Shown here: positions 27,811-36,705 of the stretch, piece after piece
Layout: each line of letters starts with the position of its first letter
Position numbering within the stretch: the stretch's first letter is position 1
NCBI RefSeq assembly: GCF_040537815.1
Contig: NZ_JBEWSZ010000002.1
Location: 620,001-684,000 of the forward strand
From: Mesorhizobium shangrilense
GTDB taxonomy: Bacteria > Pseudomonadota > Alphaproteobacteria > Rhizobiales > Rhizobiaceae
Reading direction: 5' to 3'
Length of the DNA stretch: 64,000 nucleotides
The notes under the pieces: generated by a model
Databases searched by the model: none
Seen by the model: the letters and a program-made list of their open reading frames with translations, nothing else
What the model was told of the DNA's origin: nothing
Made by a program: the position numbers and the translations under genes

Positions 27811-28266
27811 TCAGGGCGTGGTCGGCAGGTCGAAATCCAGCGCGGCGATATCATCGAGCACCGCGCGCAACCTTGCCGCCTTTTCCTTGCCCACCACGTC
27901 CTCGAAACGCTGTTGAGCGACGTGCCACAGCTTCATCGCTTCCTCGAGCTTGGCTAGGCCTTGCGGCGTCAGCCGCACCCGCTTGATGCGGCGGTCGGTC
28001 GGGTCGGCGAAGGTCTCGACATAGCCGTCGCGGATCAAAGGCTTCAGCGTGTGGCCAAGCGCCGACAGGTCCATGACCAGGGCCGCGGCAATGGCTGACA
28101 TGGCCGGCTCGTCGCCGATATGGATCTGGTAGAGCAGGCCCTGCTGCGTGGCCTTGAGGCCCGACGGCGCCTGCACGTCATCATAGAACTGGCCGAGCTT
28201 GCGCGTCGCGCGCCGCAGCATGGCATAGTTGCAGGCCGTCAGGCCCGGCAGTGTGTCCTTCGACAT
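27811..28266 (-). CDS. MarR family transcriptional regulator
   Basis: A 151-residue MarR protein: helix 1 with LTACNYAMLRRATRKLGQFY, the HTH MSAIAAALVMDLSALGHTLK and the wing VETFADPTDRRIKRVRLT. The gene is divergent from a short-chain dehydrogenase. Two identical GGCATATGCC palindromes lie in the shared promoter region, exactly where a repressor of both genes would bind. The inducer is unknown. The N-terminal cysteine (TACNYA) could make it redox sensitive, but that is a guess. Confidence 0.88.
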   Translation of the reverse strand: MSKDTLPGLTACNYAMLRRATRKLGQFYDDVQAPSGLKATQQGLLYQIHIGDEPAMSAIAAALVMDLSALGHTLKPLIRDGYVETFADPTDRRIKRVRLTPQGLAKLEEAMKLWHVAQQRFEDVVGKEKAARLRAVLDDIAALDFDLPTTP

Positions 28267-28344
28267 GGTGGTTTCCTCGGACGTGGGCGACGCAACGTCC
28301 CCGCGGCCTCACAAATAATCTCTGATGCGATCATTGAAAAGATA

Positions 28345-28383
28345 GTGGCATATGCCCACTTCATCAACAGTGGCATATGCCAC
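28345..28383. promoter_or_regulatory. Twin palindromic operator GTGGCATATGCC(C)AC
   Basis: Two copies of the perfect palindrome GGCATATGCC, centred at about 28351.5 and 28376.5, lie 25 bases apart. The second is extended to the 14-base GTGGCATATGCCAC. They sit between the divergent MarR and SDR genes and suggest two MarR dimers. Confidence 0.65.
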
Positions 28384-28485
28384 CAAATGAAATCAGTAGG
28401 CTTGGCTGCAAGGCGAGGGCGGTAGCTCAGGATGCCGGCAGCCAACGCCGAAGCGAAACGCATCAGTCGAAAAAGGAACAGGACA

Positions 28486-29280
28486 ATGAGTGAACAGGGC
28501 AACAAGGGCACGGCGGTCGTCACCGGTGCTTCATCGGGCATCGGTGCTGTTTATGCGGACCGATTGGCAGGGCAGGGCTATGACCTCGTGCTGGTGGCGC
28601 GGCGCGCCGGCCGGCTGCAGGAACTCGCCGAAAAGCTGCGCTATGCGTACAACCGCAAGGTCAGCGTGATCAGCGCCGATCTGTCTGACGATAGCGACGT
28701 GCGCCGCGTCGAGAAGGCGATCGCCTCGGACGACAGCGTGACGCTCTTGGTCAACAATGCCGGCCTTGGCGGCCAGCAGGTGGTGGCAACGGCTGATGCC
28801 GACGCGGCCGAGCGCATGATCAAGGTCAATGTCATCGCCTTGACCCGGCTGACCCGCGCCGTGCTGCCCGGACTTTTGGCGCGCAACCGTGGCGCCATCG
28901 TCAACATCGCGTCGGTGCTTGCCTATGAGACCTCATTCGGCGGCATTTACAGCGGCACCAAGGCCTATGTCGTCAACTTCACGGAGGCGCTGCAACGTGA
29001 AGTCGCGAATACCCGGGTGAAGGTGCAGGTGGTGCTGCCGGGCGCGACGCGGACCGATTTCTGGGAGCTTGCCGGCAGCGACATCGACAACCTGCCGAAG
29101 GAGATCATCATGACCGCCGACGACATGGTCGATGCCGCGCTTGTCGGCCTGGCGAGGGGTGAAGCCGTCACCGTGCCAGCGCTCGCCGACGCGGCCAAAC
29201 TGGATGCTTTCCTGGGCGCCCGGCAGGCTTTTTACGGCAGCCTGCATGCAGACAAGCCGGCGGCACGCTTTGGGATTTGA
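28486..29280 (+). CDS. Short-chain dehydrogenase/reductase (SDR)
   Basis: A 264-residue classical SDR with NAD(P) motif TGASSGIGAVYADRL, the NNAG motif in LLVNNAGLGG, the catalytic Ser in IVNIASVLAYE, and the Y-x3-K active site in YSGTKAYVV. An arginine-rich RRAGRL after the second strand suggests NADPH preference. The substrate is unknown. The ATG at 28486 has AGGACA upstream; a frame from 28432 adds an unlikely basic extension. Control by the divergent MarR is indicated by the twin operator. Confidence 0.9.
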   Translation: MSEQGNKGTAVVTGASSGIGAVYADRLAGQGYDLVLVARRAGRLQELAEKLRYAYNRKVSVISADLSDDSDVRRVEKAIASDDSVTLLVNNAGLGGQQVVATADADAAERMIKVNVIALTRLTRAVLPGLLARNRGAIVNIASVLAYETSFGGIYSGTKAYVVNFTEALQREVANTRVKVQVVLPGATRTDFWELAGSDIDNLPKEIIMTADDMVDAALVGLARGEAVTVPALADAAKLDAFLGARQAFYGSLHADKPAARFGI

Positions 29281-29302
29281 AGCCACCTCTGTCCCCGCTC
29301 TG

Positions 29303-29628
29303 GCGCTACGCTATGCACACATCTTCCGTGACTGGCGTGACTGATCGGCCCGAGGCTTGATTGCCACGTGATTCCCCCAATCCGTCGCTGCTTCGCAGCG
29401 CCACCTTTCCCCCTCCGGAGGGAAAGGAAGGGAGCGCTGCTGGACGAGCGTTGACGGTAAAAAGCTTGGCGCCTTTCCTCTACCCCGTCGATCGGGGGAG
29501 AGGTGGCTCGGCGAAGCCGAGACGGAGTGGGGGTCGACCAGCGCAGCATAAGACAATGCATGCGCCAAGCTGCCACGCACGCTATCGCCAAAGACCAACC
29601 GCTTGAAAATGTGTGCATGCCGTAGCGC
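29303..29628. repeat. 326-bp element with about 20-bp inverted ends (MITE-like)
   Basis: GCGCTACGCTATGCACACAT (29303-29322) and ATGTGTGCATGCCGTAGCGC (29609-29628) are inverted repeats with 18 of 20 matches. Inside, a second pair of arms carries CCCCCAATCCGTC, CTTCGC, CCACCTTTCC on one side and a matching GGAGAGGTGG, GCGAAG, GACGGAGTGGGGG on the other. No transposase or convincing frame lies within. It resembles the palindromic repeat family of this window, or a miniature inverted-repeat element. The gap 29281-29670 holds nothing else. Confidence 0.7.
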
Positions 29629-29670
29629 TTTGGCGGGGGCGAGGAACCCAGGTTCTGCAAGGCTGCGCCC

Positions 29671-30270
29671 CTACACCGTCCGCCACATCGGAATGATCGA
29701 CGCAGCCAGAACCAACGCCAGCACGATGTTGAGCGCGCGCCATTGCCATTCGGTCTTGAGCAGCCGCGCCAGCACCATGCCGGCGACGCACCAGAGGGAC
29801 AGCGAGACGGCGGCGGTGAGGCCGAAGGTCGAGCCGAGTAGCAGGGCCAGCTGCCCCGGCCCGTCGGCGAGTGCCGCGAAGGAGGCGGCAGCACCCAGTC
29901 CCATCGCCCAGCCCTTGGGGTTCATCCACTGGATGCCGGCGCCGCCGAAGAAACTGTTGGGCTTGGCCATCGTCACATCGAGATTGGGTGGCCCGGCGCG
30001 GCCGATCTTGAGCGCTAGCCACAGGAGATAGAGCGAGCCGGCGATCTTCATGGCGAGCTGTAGTGACGGCATGGCCAGAAGCAGCCCGGCAAGCCCGGCG
30101 GCCGCCGCGCCGGTCACAGTGGCGAGGCCTGCGGCGCTGCCAATCATCAGCGGGACCGATCGTCGAAAGCCGAACTGCGCGCCCGAAGCGGTGGACAAGG
30201 TCGTGGCGATGCCGGGTGTGGCGGTAGCCACAAAGGCAAACAAGATGAGCGGGAGGATGGGATGGAGCAT
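29671..30270 (-). CDS. LysE family exporter
   Basis: A 199-residue membrane protein with about six hydrophobic segments, the RhtB/LysE size. The N-terminal LILFAFVATATPGIATTLST carries the conserved TPGP-like motif (here TPGI), and GAQFGFRRSVPLMIGSAAGL and IQWMNPKGWAM are family segments. Members export amino acids or related solutes from the cytoplasm. I chose the ATG at 30270, which starts at the first helix; an upstream ATG at 30327 would add 19 residues. A LysR gene is divergent and likely its activator, as in lysE/lysG. Confidence 0.85.
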   Translation of the reverse strand: MLHPILPLILFAFVATATPGIATTLSTASGAQFGFRRSVPLMIGSAAGLATVTGAAAAGLAGLLLAMPSLQLAMKIAGSLYLLWLALKIGRAGPPNLDVTMAKPNSFFGGAGIQWMNPKGWAMGLGAAASFAALADGPGQLALLLGSTFGLTAAVSLSLWCVAGMVLARLLKTEWQWRALNIVLALVLAASIIPMWRTV

Positions 30271-30365
30271 GGGAGGCCCTTTGTCGAAGGCCCCATGGTA
30301 AACCCGGGCTGACATCCGTAAATGCAATGTTTGCGATGGTTAGCATTAGTGTTTATAATGCAACC

Positions 30366-31232
30366 ATGATCCGAAATCTCGACATGGCGCTGATCCGAAC
30401 CTTCGTGGCGGTCGCCGACAAGGCCAGCATGACGGCGGCTGCCAATGCGCTGCATCTGACGCAGGGCGCGGTCAGCCAGCAGGTCAAGCGGCTGGAGGAG
30501 ACGCTCGGCTCCAGCCTGTTCGAGCGCGACCGGCGCGGCCTGAGGCTGACGCGCGCCGGCGAGCAGCTGTTCGGCAGGGCCAAGCGCCTGCTTGGCCTCA
30601 ATGACGAGATCTGGGCCGAGATGGCGGGCGCCGTGGTGGCCGGACGGGTGAGACTCGGCGTGCCCTACGACCTTGTCGGCACCGTGCTGGCGCCGGTGCT
30701 GAAGGCCTATGCCAATGCCTATCCTCAGGTCGAGATTTCTCTGGTCTGCGCCTCGTCGCCGGAACTGACCGCGGCATTGGCGGCGGGCACCATAGACCTT
30801 GCCGTGATCGAGGAGCGGGTCGGCTCAACGGAGGGCGAATGCCTGGCCATCGACCGGCTGGTCTGGGTCGGCGCCAAGGGTGGCGTTGCGCGCGCCAAGC
30901 GGCCGCTGCCGGTGTCGATGGTGGCGGATACTTGCGCGTTTCGCCCGGCGGTGCTGATGGCGCTGAACGAGCACGGGCTGGAATGGCGCACGGTGTTCGA
31001 GAACGGCAATATCGACGCGACGACGGCGACGGTGCGTTCGGACCTCGCCGTCACCACCTGGCTGGCCTCGGCCGTGCCTGGCGATCTCGACATTCTCTCG
31101 GATCCGGCGCTGCCGGCCCTGCCGAATTTTGCGATCAACCTGCATCTGCCGGGGCATGACGTCGGGTCGGCGGCGCGGGAGTTCGCGCGGTATATTCGAG
31201 ATGGCTTGGCGCGGTCGCGCCAGGCGGCTTGA
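30366..31232 (+). CDS. LysR family transcriptional regulator
   Basis: A 288-residue LysR protein: HTH at about 18-47 (SMTAAANALHLTQGAVSQQV, KRLEETLGSSLFERD) and a C-terminal effector domain. It is divergent from the LysE-type exporter, with 95 bases between starts. AATGC (30321) and GCATT (30343) form an inverted pair there, a possible LysR site, but it is short. By analogy with ArgP/LysG it may sense the exported amino acid. The ATG at 30366 begins MIRNLDMALIRTF; other in-frame ATGs are near. Confidence 0.88.
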   Translation: MIRNLDMALIRTFVAVADKASMTAAANALHLTQGAVSQQVKRLEETLGSSLFERDRRGLRLTRAGEQLFGRAKRLLGLNDEIWAEMAGAVVAGRVRLGVPYDLVGTVLAPVLKAYANAYPQVEISLVCASSPELTAALAAGTIDLAVIEERVGSTEGECLAIDRLVWVGAKGGVARAKRPLPVSMVADTCAFRPAVLMALNEHGLEWRTVFENGNIDATTATVRSDLAVTTWLASAVPGDLDILSDPALPALPNFAINLHLPGHDVGSAAREFARYIRDGLARSRQAA

Positions 31233-31262
31233 GCGGCCTTGCGGAACCCAGGTCCTGAAAAG

Positions 31263-31916
31263 CTACTTCAAGTTCTTCCGCCGTTCGACCTCCGCATCCG
31301 ACAGCGTCTCCGGCGCAAACGACCCAACCTTGATCTCGCCCGAGCGCTCATACGTCGTCATGATGACGCCGGTGCTGGACGCCTGCGAGCGGGTGAGCTT
31401 GAAGGCGGCGGGCATTGTTCCCTGACCGAACAGCCGCTTGCCCTTGCCCAGCACCAGCGGGAAGATCAGCAGGCTGATCTCGTCGATCAGATCGTGGGTG
31501 AGCAAGGTCTGGATCAGTTCGCTCGACCCCTGGAGCAGCAGGTCCGGGCCGTCCTCTGTTTTCAGCTTGCGCAGTGTCGCCACGACATCGAACCCGAGCG
31601 ACTGGCTGTTCTGCCAGGACAGTGAATCGGGCCGGTGCGTCGCCACATATTTGGTGACGGCGTTGAAGCTCTCGGCGATCGGGTCGTCCTTCTGGTGCGG
31701 CCAATGCGCCGCGAAGATGTCGTAGGTGTTGCGGCCGAGCAGCAGCGCATAGGGTTTCGAGAACGTCTCGCCCATGAACGCGCCCATCGCGTCGTCCCAG
31801 TAGTGAAACGTCCAGCCGCCGAACTTGAAACCGCCGGCCGGATCCTCTTCCGGACCGCCCGGCGCCTGCATGACGCCGTCGAGGCTGACGAATGTCGCGG
31901 CAATGATCTTTCTCAT
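31263..31916 (-). CDS. Dihydrofolate reductase/RibD C-terminal-like protein
   Basis: A 217-residue member of the RibD-C/DHFR-like family. The start MRKIIAATFVSLDGVMQAPG, the cofactor-binding LLLGRNTYDIFAAHWP and the C-terminal LFPLVLGKGKRLFG-like IFPLVLGKGKRLFGQG are standard. These proteins bind NADPH; their substrates are mostly unknown and they are not the folate enzyme. A C-terminal tail of about 30 residues (SGEIKVGSFAPETLSDAEVE) is a known variant. Single gene, convergent with the LysR gene. Confidence 0.88.
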   Translation of the reverse strand: MRKIIAATFVSLDGVMQAPGGPEEDPAGGFKFGGWTFHYWDDAMGAFMGETFSKPYALLLGRNTYDIFAAHWPHQKDDPIAESFNAVTKYVATHRPDSLSWQNSQSLGFDVVATLRKLKTEDGPDLLLQGSSELIQTLLTHDLIDEISLLIFPLVLGKGKRLFGQGTMPAAFKLTRSQASSTGVIMTTYERSGEIKVGSFAPETLSDAEVERRKNLK

Positions 31917-32044
31917 GGGATGCTCCCTGTTTTCCTATCCGCACCGTCTGGGCCGGACTTCGGTCCAAGGACGGACGGGCAGCTACCTGCCCGACATGGG
32001 CCGCGAAATTCCTGGCGCCCTTTTCGTGACCAAGGCTTTCAGCG

Positions 32045-32884
32045 TCAATCTCTGGACCGGGCATCGAGCCCACGCGATGAGAACCAGATGTCGTCGAAAA
32101 TGGCGGTGGCTGTACGGTCCGGGGGCTTGTCGGCGATCAACTGGAGCGAGCGGCTGCGCGCGGCCTGCTGGCGGCTGGGAATCTTCGCCGTGGGGCCTGC
32201 CACGGACGCGCCGCTGCACGGAATGAACCACGAACCCATGAACGGATCGCAAGCAAAACCATTGGCGGTGCGGGTCACCAGCACGGCGAAGGCGACGCGC
32301 TCGGCCGGACGCCACGGGAAGACCAGGCGTCCGCCGGGATTGAGCGCCTTCAGCCATTGCACGGGCGGCACTGCCACGCCGGCATTGACGTAGATGATGT
32401 CCGACGGCGGCAGGTTCGTCTTGACCGCATCTCCCTGGACAACCGTCACATTGCCGTAGGATTCCAGGTTCTTGCGCGCCCGGGCGGCAAGGTCGGCCTC
32501 CAGTTCGAAGGCGGTGACAGCGCCGGGCGAAGCCAGCCGCGCCAGCAGCGCTGTGTAATAGCCCGTGCCGGCGCCGATGTGGGTGACAGTCTCGCCGGGC
32601 CTGGGAGCCAGCCTGCCGATCCACATGGCGTGCAGGAACGGCTCGCCATTGTTGATGCCCTTGTCGGCATCGAGTGCCACCAGCACGTTCTGGTAGACAT
32701 GGACGGGATCGGCACTTGGCGTTGTGATCTTGCCCTTGCCGGCGATGACCGTCCATGGTCCGGGACCAAGGAAGGCCTCGCGCGGCACCTCGGCGAAGAC
32801 CGCCTCCAGGCGCGGATCGGCCGAGCCGGCATTGGCGGCCATCAACCGCGCATAGAATTTCCGGGCATCCTCGATCTTGCTCAT
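32045..32884 (-). CDS. Protein-L-isoaspartate O-methyltransferase-like protein
   Basis: A 279-residue PCMT-family SAM methyltransferase. The SAM-binding motif I is THIGAGTGYYTALLARL, followed by AFELEADLAARARKNL and the motif III region ALNPGGRLVFPW. The pre-motif region PREAFLGPGPW resembles the P-R-x-F-V-P of PCMT, but the substrate-side GQTIS is altered to VYQNVLVAL. True PCMTs are about 210 residues; the extra C-terminal 50 residues point to a divergent substrate. The ATG at 32884 begins MSKIEDARKFYARLM. Bases 32885-33096 show no gene. Confidence 0.78.
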   Translation of the reverse strand: MSKIEDARKFYARLMAANAGSADPRLEAVFAEVPREAFLGPGPWTVIAGKGKITTPSADPVHVYQNVLVALDADKGINNGEPFLHAMWIGRLAPRPGETVTHIGAGTGYYTALLARLASPGAVTAFELEADLAARARKNLESYGNVTVVQGDAVKTNLPPSDIIYVNAGVAVPPVQWLKALNPGGRLVFPWRPAERVAFAVLVTRTANGFACDPFMGSWFIPCSGASVAGPTAKIPSRQQAARSRSLQLIADKPPDRTATAIFDDIWFSSRGLDARSRD

Positions 32885-33096
32885 GGCGGAAGAAGATAGC
32901 GCGCGGATTGCCGGTTTGTCCTCCTGTTTGGGAGGGATCGATGAACATGCGCGCTGGAAAATTGGCGACAGGCGCGCAACGATGAATACGGGCGCTGACC
33001 AGGTCAATTGAAGACCGAAACATCACCCAAACGGGGTGAGGGGAATTGAAAATCACAGTGTTGGATCGTCCGTCCGGACGACCGCTTTCGCGGAGG

Positions 33097-34200
33097 TCAT
33101 CCGGGCGCACCCGGGATCGGCCGCGCACTGCTTAGCAGCAATGCCAGATCCGCCTGACGGTCAGTGCCGGTCTTTGCCATGACGGCCTTGAGCTGCGTCC
33201 TGATCGTTTCCCGCGACAGGCTGGTCTGGGCAGCCATTGCCTCGACCGACATACCGCTGGCGATACCTCGTGCGATGCGCGCTTCAGCTGTTGTCAGGTC
33301 GAAGAGCCCGGTCAGCAACTCGGCCAATGGTGCTTCCGGCGGGACGATGGGTGTGACCGCGAGAAGGGCCGCCGAGCGCGTGAAGATATCGTGGGCGGCC
33401 CGCCTGATGGGGACGACATGGGCTACCAGGGCAGGCAAGCCGTGGTCTCCCGGGATCGGTATCGATCGCACGGCAGTCGCGTCCAGTCCGGCAAGCGCGG
33501 AGGAAAGCAGGCGGTCAGCCTTGCGATCCGCGAGCGAGACCCGGTCGAAGGCCCCGAAGAGGATGCGAGGTGACAGGGCCTCGAACATGCCGTTGATCGA
33601 AACCACGCGACCCTCGGCGGTCACGCTTGCGGCCGGAAGCCCGATCACCTGCATCGCTTCCGTGGCCGCGCTCGCGGCCTTGAGGCCAAGCCGCTGCGAG
33701 ATCAGCGAGGCTCTGGCAAAGTCGGACCAGTATCTGTCCAGCCGGCTCGTTTCCCTCCGGCTGAGAGGACCTTCAGCCATGAGCTTTGCCGAATCGAAGA
33801 CGATCGTATCGCCGGTCGGAGACAACACGGCCGTTCCCGCCGTGGAGCCGAATCCGTGCGGGCGCAGGAATTGCGTGTAGATCGGATCCTGATCCATCTC
33901 TTCTTGCGTGGCGACATCCACGTCGGGAACAAATCTGTGCGGATGAAGCTGCAGACCCCGGCGCGGCCGGACATTGGGATAGCGCTGGCCGCTGTCGATA
34001 TAGTCCTGGTACGCGGGCTGATAGGCGTCGGTGACGATACTTCTGATGCCGCCGCTGGTATCGATGGTCAGCAGCGCTCCGGCTCGCACGCCGATGACAC
34101 CGCACAGGCGCTCCAGGACCTCTTTCCAGAGTTCCGGCACCACCGCTGCCTCGTAGAGATGATCCACGATACCCAGCTCAGAAGTCACAGGCAGTCCCAC
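33097..34200 (-). CDS. LuxR family transcriptional regulator
   Basis: A 367-residue protein with a LuxR-type HTH at the C-terminus (LTTAEARIARGIASGMSVEA, MAAQTSLSRETIRTQLKAVM). The N-terminal 300 residues hold a probable PAS/GAF-like sensory part, unlike the acyl-homoserine-lactone domain of quorum-sensing LuxR proteins; I see no W/Y/D pattern of that domain. The start is a GTG at 34200. The signal is unknown. It lies alone between the methyltransferase and mntH. Confidence 0.82.
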   Translation of the reverse strand: MGLPVTSELGIVDHLYEAAVVPELWKEVLERLCGVIGVRAGALLTIDTSGGIRSIVTDAYQPAYQDYIDSGQRYPNVRPRRGLQLHPHRFVPDVDVATQEEMDQDPIYTQFLRPHGFGSTAGTAVLSPTGDTIVFDSAKLMAEGPLSRRETSRLDRYWSDFARASLISQRLGLKAASAATEAMQVIGLPAASVTAEGRVVSINGMFEALSPRILFGAFDRVSLADRKADRLLSSALAGLDATAVRSIPIPGDHGLPALVAHVVPIRRAAHDIFTRSAALLAVTPIVPPEAPLAELLTGLFDLTTAEARIARGIASGMSVEAMAAQTSLSRETIRTQLKAVMAKTGTDRQADLALLLSSARPIPGAPG

Positions 34201-34331
34201 CCAGAATCCGGTTACCTCGCCTCGGATACATCCCAGTCATGTTAGCTTATCCTTGTGGGAGGTTATGGCAACCTCCAAGGCATCGCCGCGAGTGTTGTTC
34301 CAAGCGCTGGCCGGCTTGCCGGTGTGAACCC

Positions 34332-35699
34332 TCAGCCGATCCCGAACAGCGTGTCGTAGAGCAGCTTGAAATTGAGCACCAGGATGACGGCGGCGACAAC
34401 CCAGGCCAGGACAGCCACGCCGCGCGGAATGGCGAAGGTGCCCATCTTCTTCTTGTCCGACACGAAATGCACCAGCGGGATCACCGCGAAGGGCAGTTGC
34501 ATGGACAGGACCACCTGGCTGAAGATCAGAAGCTGGCTGGTTCCCTTCTCGCCATAGAGGGCGGTGACGACCACCACCGGGACGATGGCGATGCCGCGCG
34601 TCAGAAGGCGGCGCGCCCAGTTGGGGATGCGCAGGCGTAGGAAGCCTTCCATGATGATCTGCCCGGCCAGCGTCGCCGTCACCGTCGAGTTCAGGCCGGA
34701 CGCGAGCAGTGCCACGGCGAACAGGACCGAGGCGATGCCGAGGCCCAGAAGCGGCGACAGGAGCTTGAAGGCGTCTTCAATCTCGGCGACGTCCTGATGG
34801 CCGGTGTTATGGAACGCCACCGCCGACACGATCAGGATGGCGGCATTGACGAACAGGGCCAGCATCAGGGCGATGGTCGAGTCGGCCGTCGCCCATTTGA
34901 TGGCGTCGCGCTTGCCGGCATCGGTGCGTTCATAGGCGCGGGTCTGCACGATGGAGGAGTGCAGGTAGAGATTGTGCGGCATCACCGTCGCGCCGATGAT
35001 GCCGATGGCTATGTAGAGCATCGCCGGGTTGGTGACGATCTCCGACGACGGCACGAACATGGCGTGCAGGATTGTGCCGGCCGGTGGTGCGGCGACGAAG
35101 ATCTGGATGGCGAAGCAACCGAAGATGATGATCAGGAGCGCGACGACGAAGGCTTCGAGATAGCGAAAACCCTTGTTCATCAACAGGAGCACCAGGAAGG
35201 CGTCGAGCGCCGTCAGCACCGCGCCGCCGACCAGCGGAATGCCGAACAGGAGCTGCAGGGCGATGGCCGTGCCGATGACCTCGGCAAGGTCGCAGGCGAT
35301 GATGGCCAGTTCGCAGGCGATCCACAGCACGAAATTGACGGGGCGGGGATAGTAGGCGCGGCAAGCCTGGGCGAGATCACGGCCGGTGGCGATGCCAAGA
35401 CGGGCCGACAATGCCTGCAGCAGGATCGCCATCAGGTTCGACAGCATGATGATGAACAGCAGCGTGTAGCCGAACTGGGCGCCGCCGGCGAGGTCGGTCG
35501 CCCAGTTGCCTGGGTCCATGTAGCCGACCGAGACCAGGTAGCCCGGCCCCATGAAGGCGAACAGGCGGCGGAACCAGGCGCCCGACGTCGGCACCGCGAT
35601 CGAAGCATTGACCTCGCGCAGGCTGGGCTGGTCGTCCTCCTCAGGCCGGGCAAACTGCCATGCGGGCCGAGGAGCGGTGGTGGCTTCTGTCTCTGACAT
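34332..35699 (-). CDS. mntH: NRAMP family manganese transporter
   Basis: A 455-residue protein with about 11 membrane segments. The metal-binding motif DPGNWATD in helix 1 and [10 protein letters not shown] in helix 6 are intact, including Asp, Asn and the His that define NRAMP/MntH. It imports Mn(II) with protons. The N-terminal 40 residues are cytosolic. The gene is divergent from mntR, whose product represses it when manganese is sufficient. With OxyR/KatG elsewhere in the window it supports peroxide resistance. The start codon ATG lies at 35699. Confidence 0.95.
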   Translation of the reverse strand: MSETEATTAPRPAWQFARPEEDDQPSLREVNASIAVPTSGAWFRRLFAFMGPGYLVSVGYMDPGNWATDLAGGAQFGYTLLFIIMLSNLMAILLQALSARLGIATGRDLAQACRAYYPRPVNFVLWIACELAIIACDLAEVIGTAIALQLLFGIPLVGGAVLTALDAFLVLLLMNKGFRYLEAFVVALLIIIFGCFAIQIFVAAPPAGTILHAMFVPSSEIVTNPAMLYIAIGIIGATVMPHNLYLHSSIVQTRAYERTDAGKRDAIKWATADSTIALMLALFVNAAILIVSAVAFHNTGHQDVAEIEDAFKLLSPLLGLGIASVLFAVALLASGLNSTVTATLAGQIIMEGFLRLRIPNWARRLLTRGIAIVPVVVVTALYGEKGTSQLLIFSQVVLSMQLPFAVIPLVHFVSDKKKMGTFAIPRGVAVLAWVVAAVILVLNFKLLYDTLFGIG

Positions 35700-35755
35700 G
35701 AAAAAATGCTTTCCGCGCGATTGGTCGATGCTCCCTCCAACCTATGTCGCGGCTC

Positions 35756-35779
35756 AACATTATGCAATATGCTATATTT
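35756..35779. promoter_or_regulatory. Candidate MntR-binding region
   Basis: AACATTATGCAATATGCTAT (continuing ATTT) is AT-rich and imperfectly symmetric around GCAATATGC. It lies 57-80 bases before the mntH start in the divergent mntH-mntR region, where an MntR box is expected. Match to known boxes is only partial. Confidence 0.35.
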
Positions 35780-35958
35780 CATTGTCTATGCTTTTTTGCT
35801 GACTGCATGGGCACTGTCGCGTGGGCAATCGAAGCGCTGGTTGCGCCTGTCGCCGAATGCAAATAAACGGCCTGAACAAGTTAGAGTGCGTGCCTGCCGC
35901 CCGTGCTATGAATGCACCATCGATTTGAATCCGAGAAAGCCCTGGGGAGGAGCGCGTA

Positions 35959-36408
35959 TTGGCGCTGAAGAACAGACCAGTCCCGCGCGAGCCGCTGCCT
36001 GACGCCGACGTTCATTCGGAGGGATTCCGGCAGACGCGCGAAGCGCGCCGCAGTGCGCTTGTCGAGGATTATGTCGAGCTGATCGCTGATCTGATCGAGG
36101 ACGGCAACGAGGCGCGCCAGGTCGATATCGCCGCAAGGCTGGGCGTCGCCCAGCCCACGGTCGCCAAGATGCTGACGCGGCTATGCGCCGACGGGCTGGT
36201 GTCCAGGAAACCCTATCGCGGCGTGTTCCTGACTGAGGCCGGCCGCAAGGTTGCGGAGGAGAGCCGCATCCGCCACCAGACCGTGGAAGCCTTCCTGCGT
36301 TCGCTCGGCGTCAGCGCCGAGACGGCTCGCATCGACGCCGAGGGCATCGAGCACCACGTCAGTGCCGAGACGCTGGAAGCGTTCCGCAAGGCGATGACGG
36401 CGCGCTGA
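35959..36408 (+). CDS. mntR: Manganese-responsive DtxR-family regulator
   Basis: A 149-residue MntR-like protein: a winged HTH ([40 protein letters not shown]) followed by the metal-binding and dimer domain with [13 protein letters not shown] and EGIEHHVS, the histidine and glutamate positions of MntR. It would repress mntH when Mn(II) is bound. The start is a TTG at 35959 after a strong GGGGAGG with an eight-base spacer. It is divergent from mntH. Confidence 0.92.
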   Translation: MALKNRPVPREPLPDADVHSEGFRQTREARRSALVEDYVELIADLIEDGNEARQVDIAARLGVAQPTVAKMLTRLCADGLVSRKPYRGVFLTEAGRKVAEESRIRHQTVEAFLRSLGVSAETARIDAEGIEHHVSAETLEAFRKAMTAR

Positions 36409-36510
36409 CCGCCGCTGCGCCTCCGTTCCCAATCAGCCGAAACGGAACCGCCGTACCGGCTATGCGTTGGGCCTCATGCCGCGCGATGGAGCGAGGCCAA
36501 GGAGGATATC

Positions 36511-36699
36511 ATGGGCGTTGAACAGGCACCGACCGCGAAGGGCAAGCAAGCCGCCAAGGGGCTGAAGCAGGCAGCGGCAAGGGACGAACGCAAGACCGAG
36601 GCCGAGACCGGTCGCCCGTTGAGGAAGGGCGCCGATCGTTTCGAGGAACGCTCCAAGAGCTCGGACGGCAAGAGTGCCGGCGCCAAGCAGAAAGACTAA
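36511..36699 (+). CDS. Small Lys/Ala-rich hypothetical protein
   Basis: A 62-residue highly charged protein (about one-third Lys, Arg, Glu, Asp) with no hydrophobic core, probably disordered or partly helical. An AGGAGGATATC Shine-Dalgarno directly before the ATG supports translation. I do not recognise the family. It could bind nucleic acid, but this is only from its composition. It converges on the deacetylase gene with six bases between stops. Confidence 0.6.
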   Translation: MGVEQAPTAKGKQAAKGLKQAAARDERKTEAETGRPLRKGADRFEERSKSSDGKSAGAKQKD

Positions 36700-36705
36700 G
36701 GCTCG

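Noticed and set aside
29303..29628. Insertion sequence
   Set aside because: Inverted ends are present but no transposase frame lies inside and no target duplication is visible.
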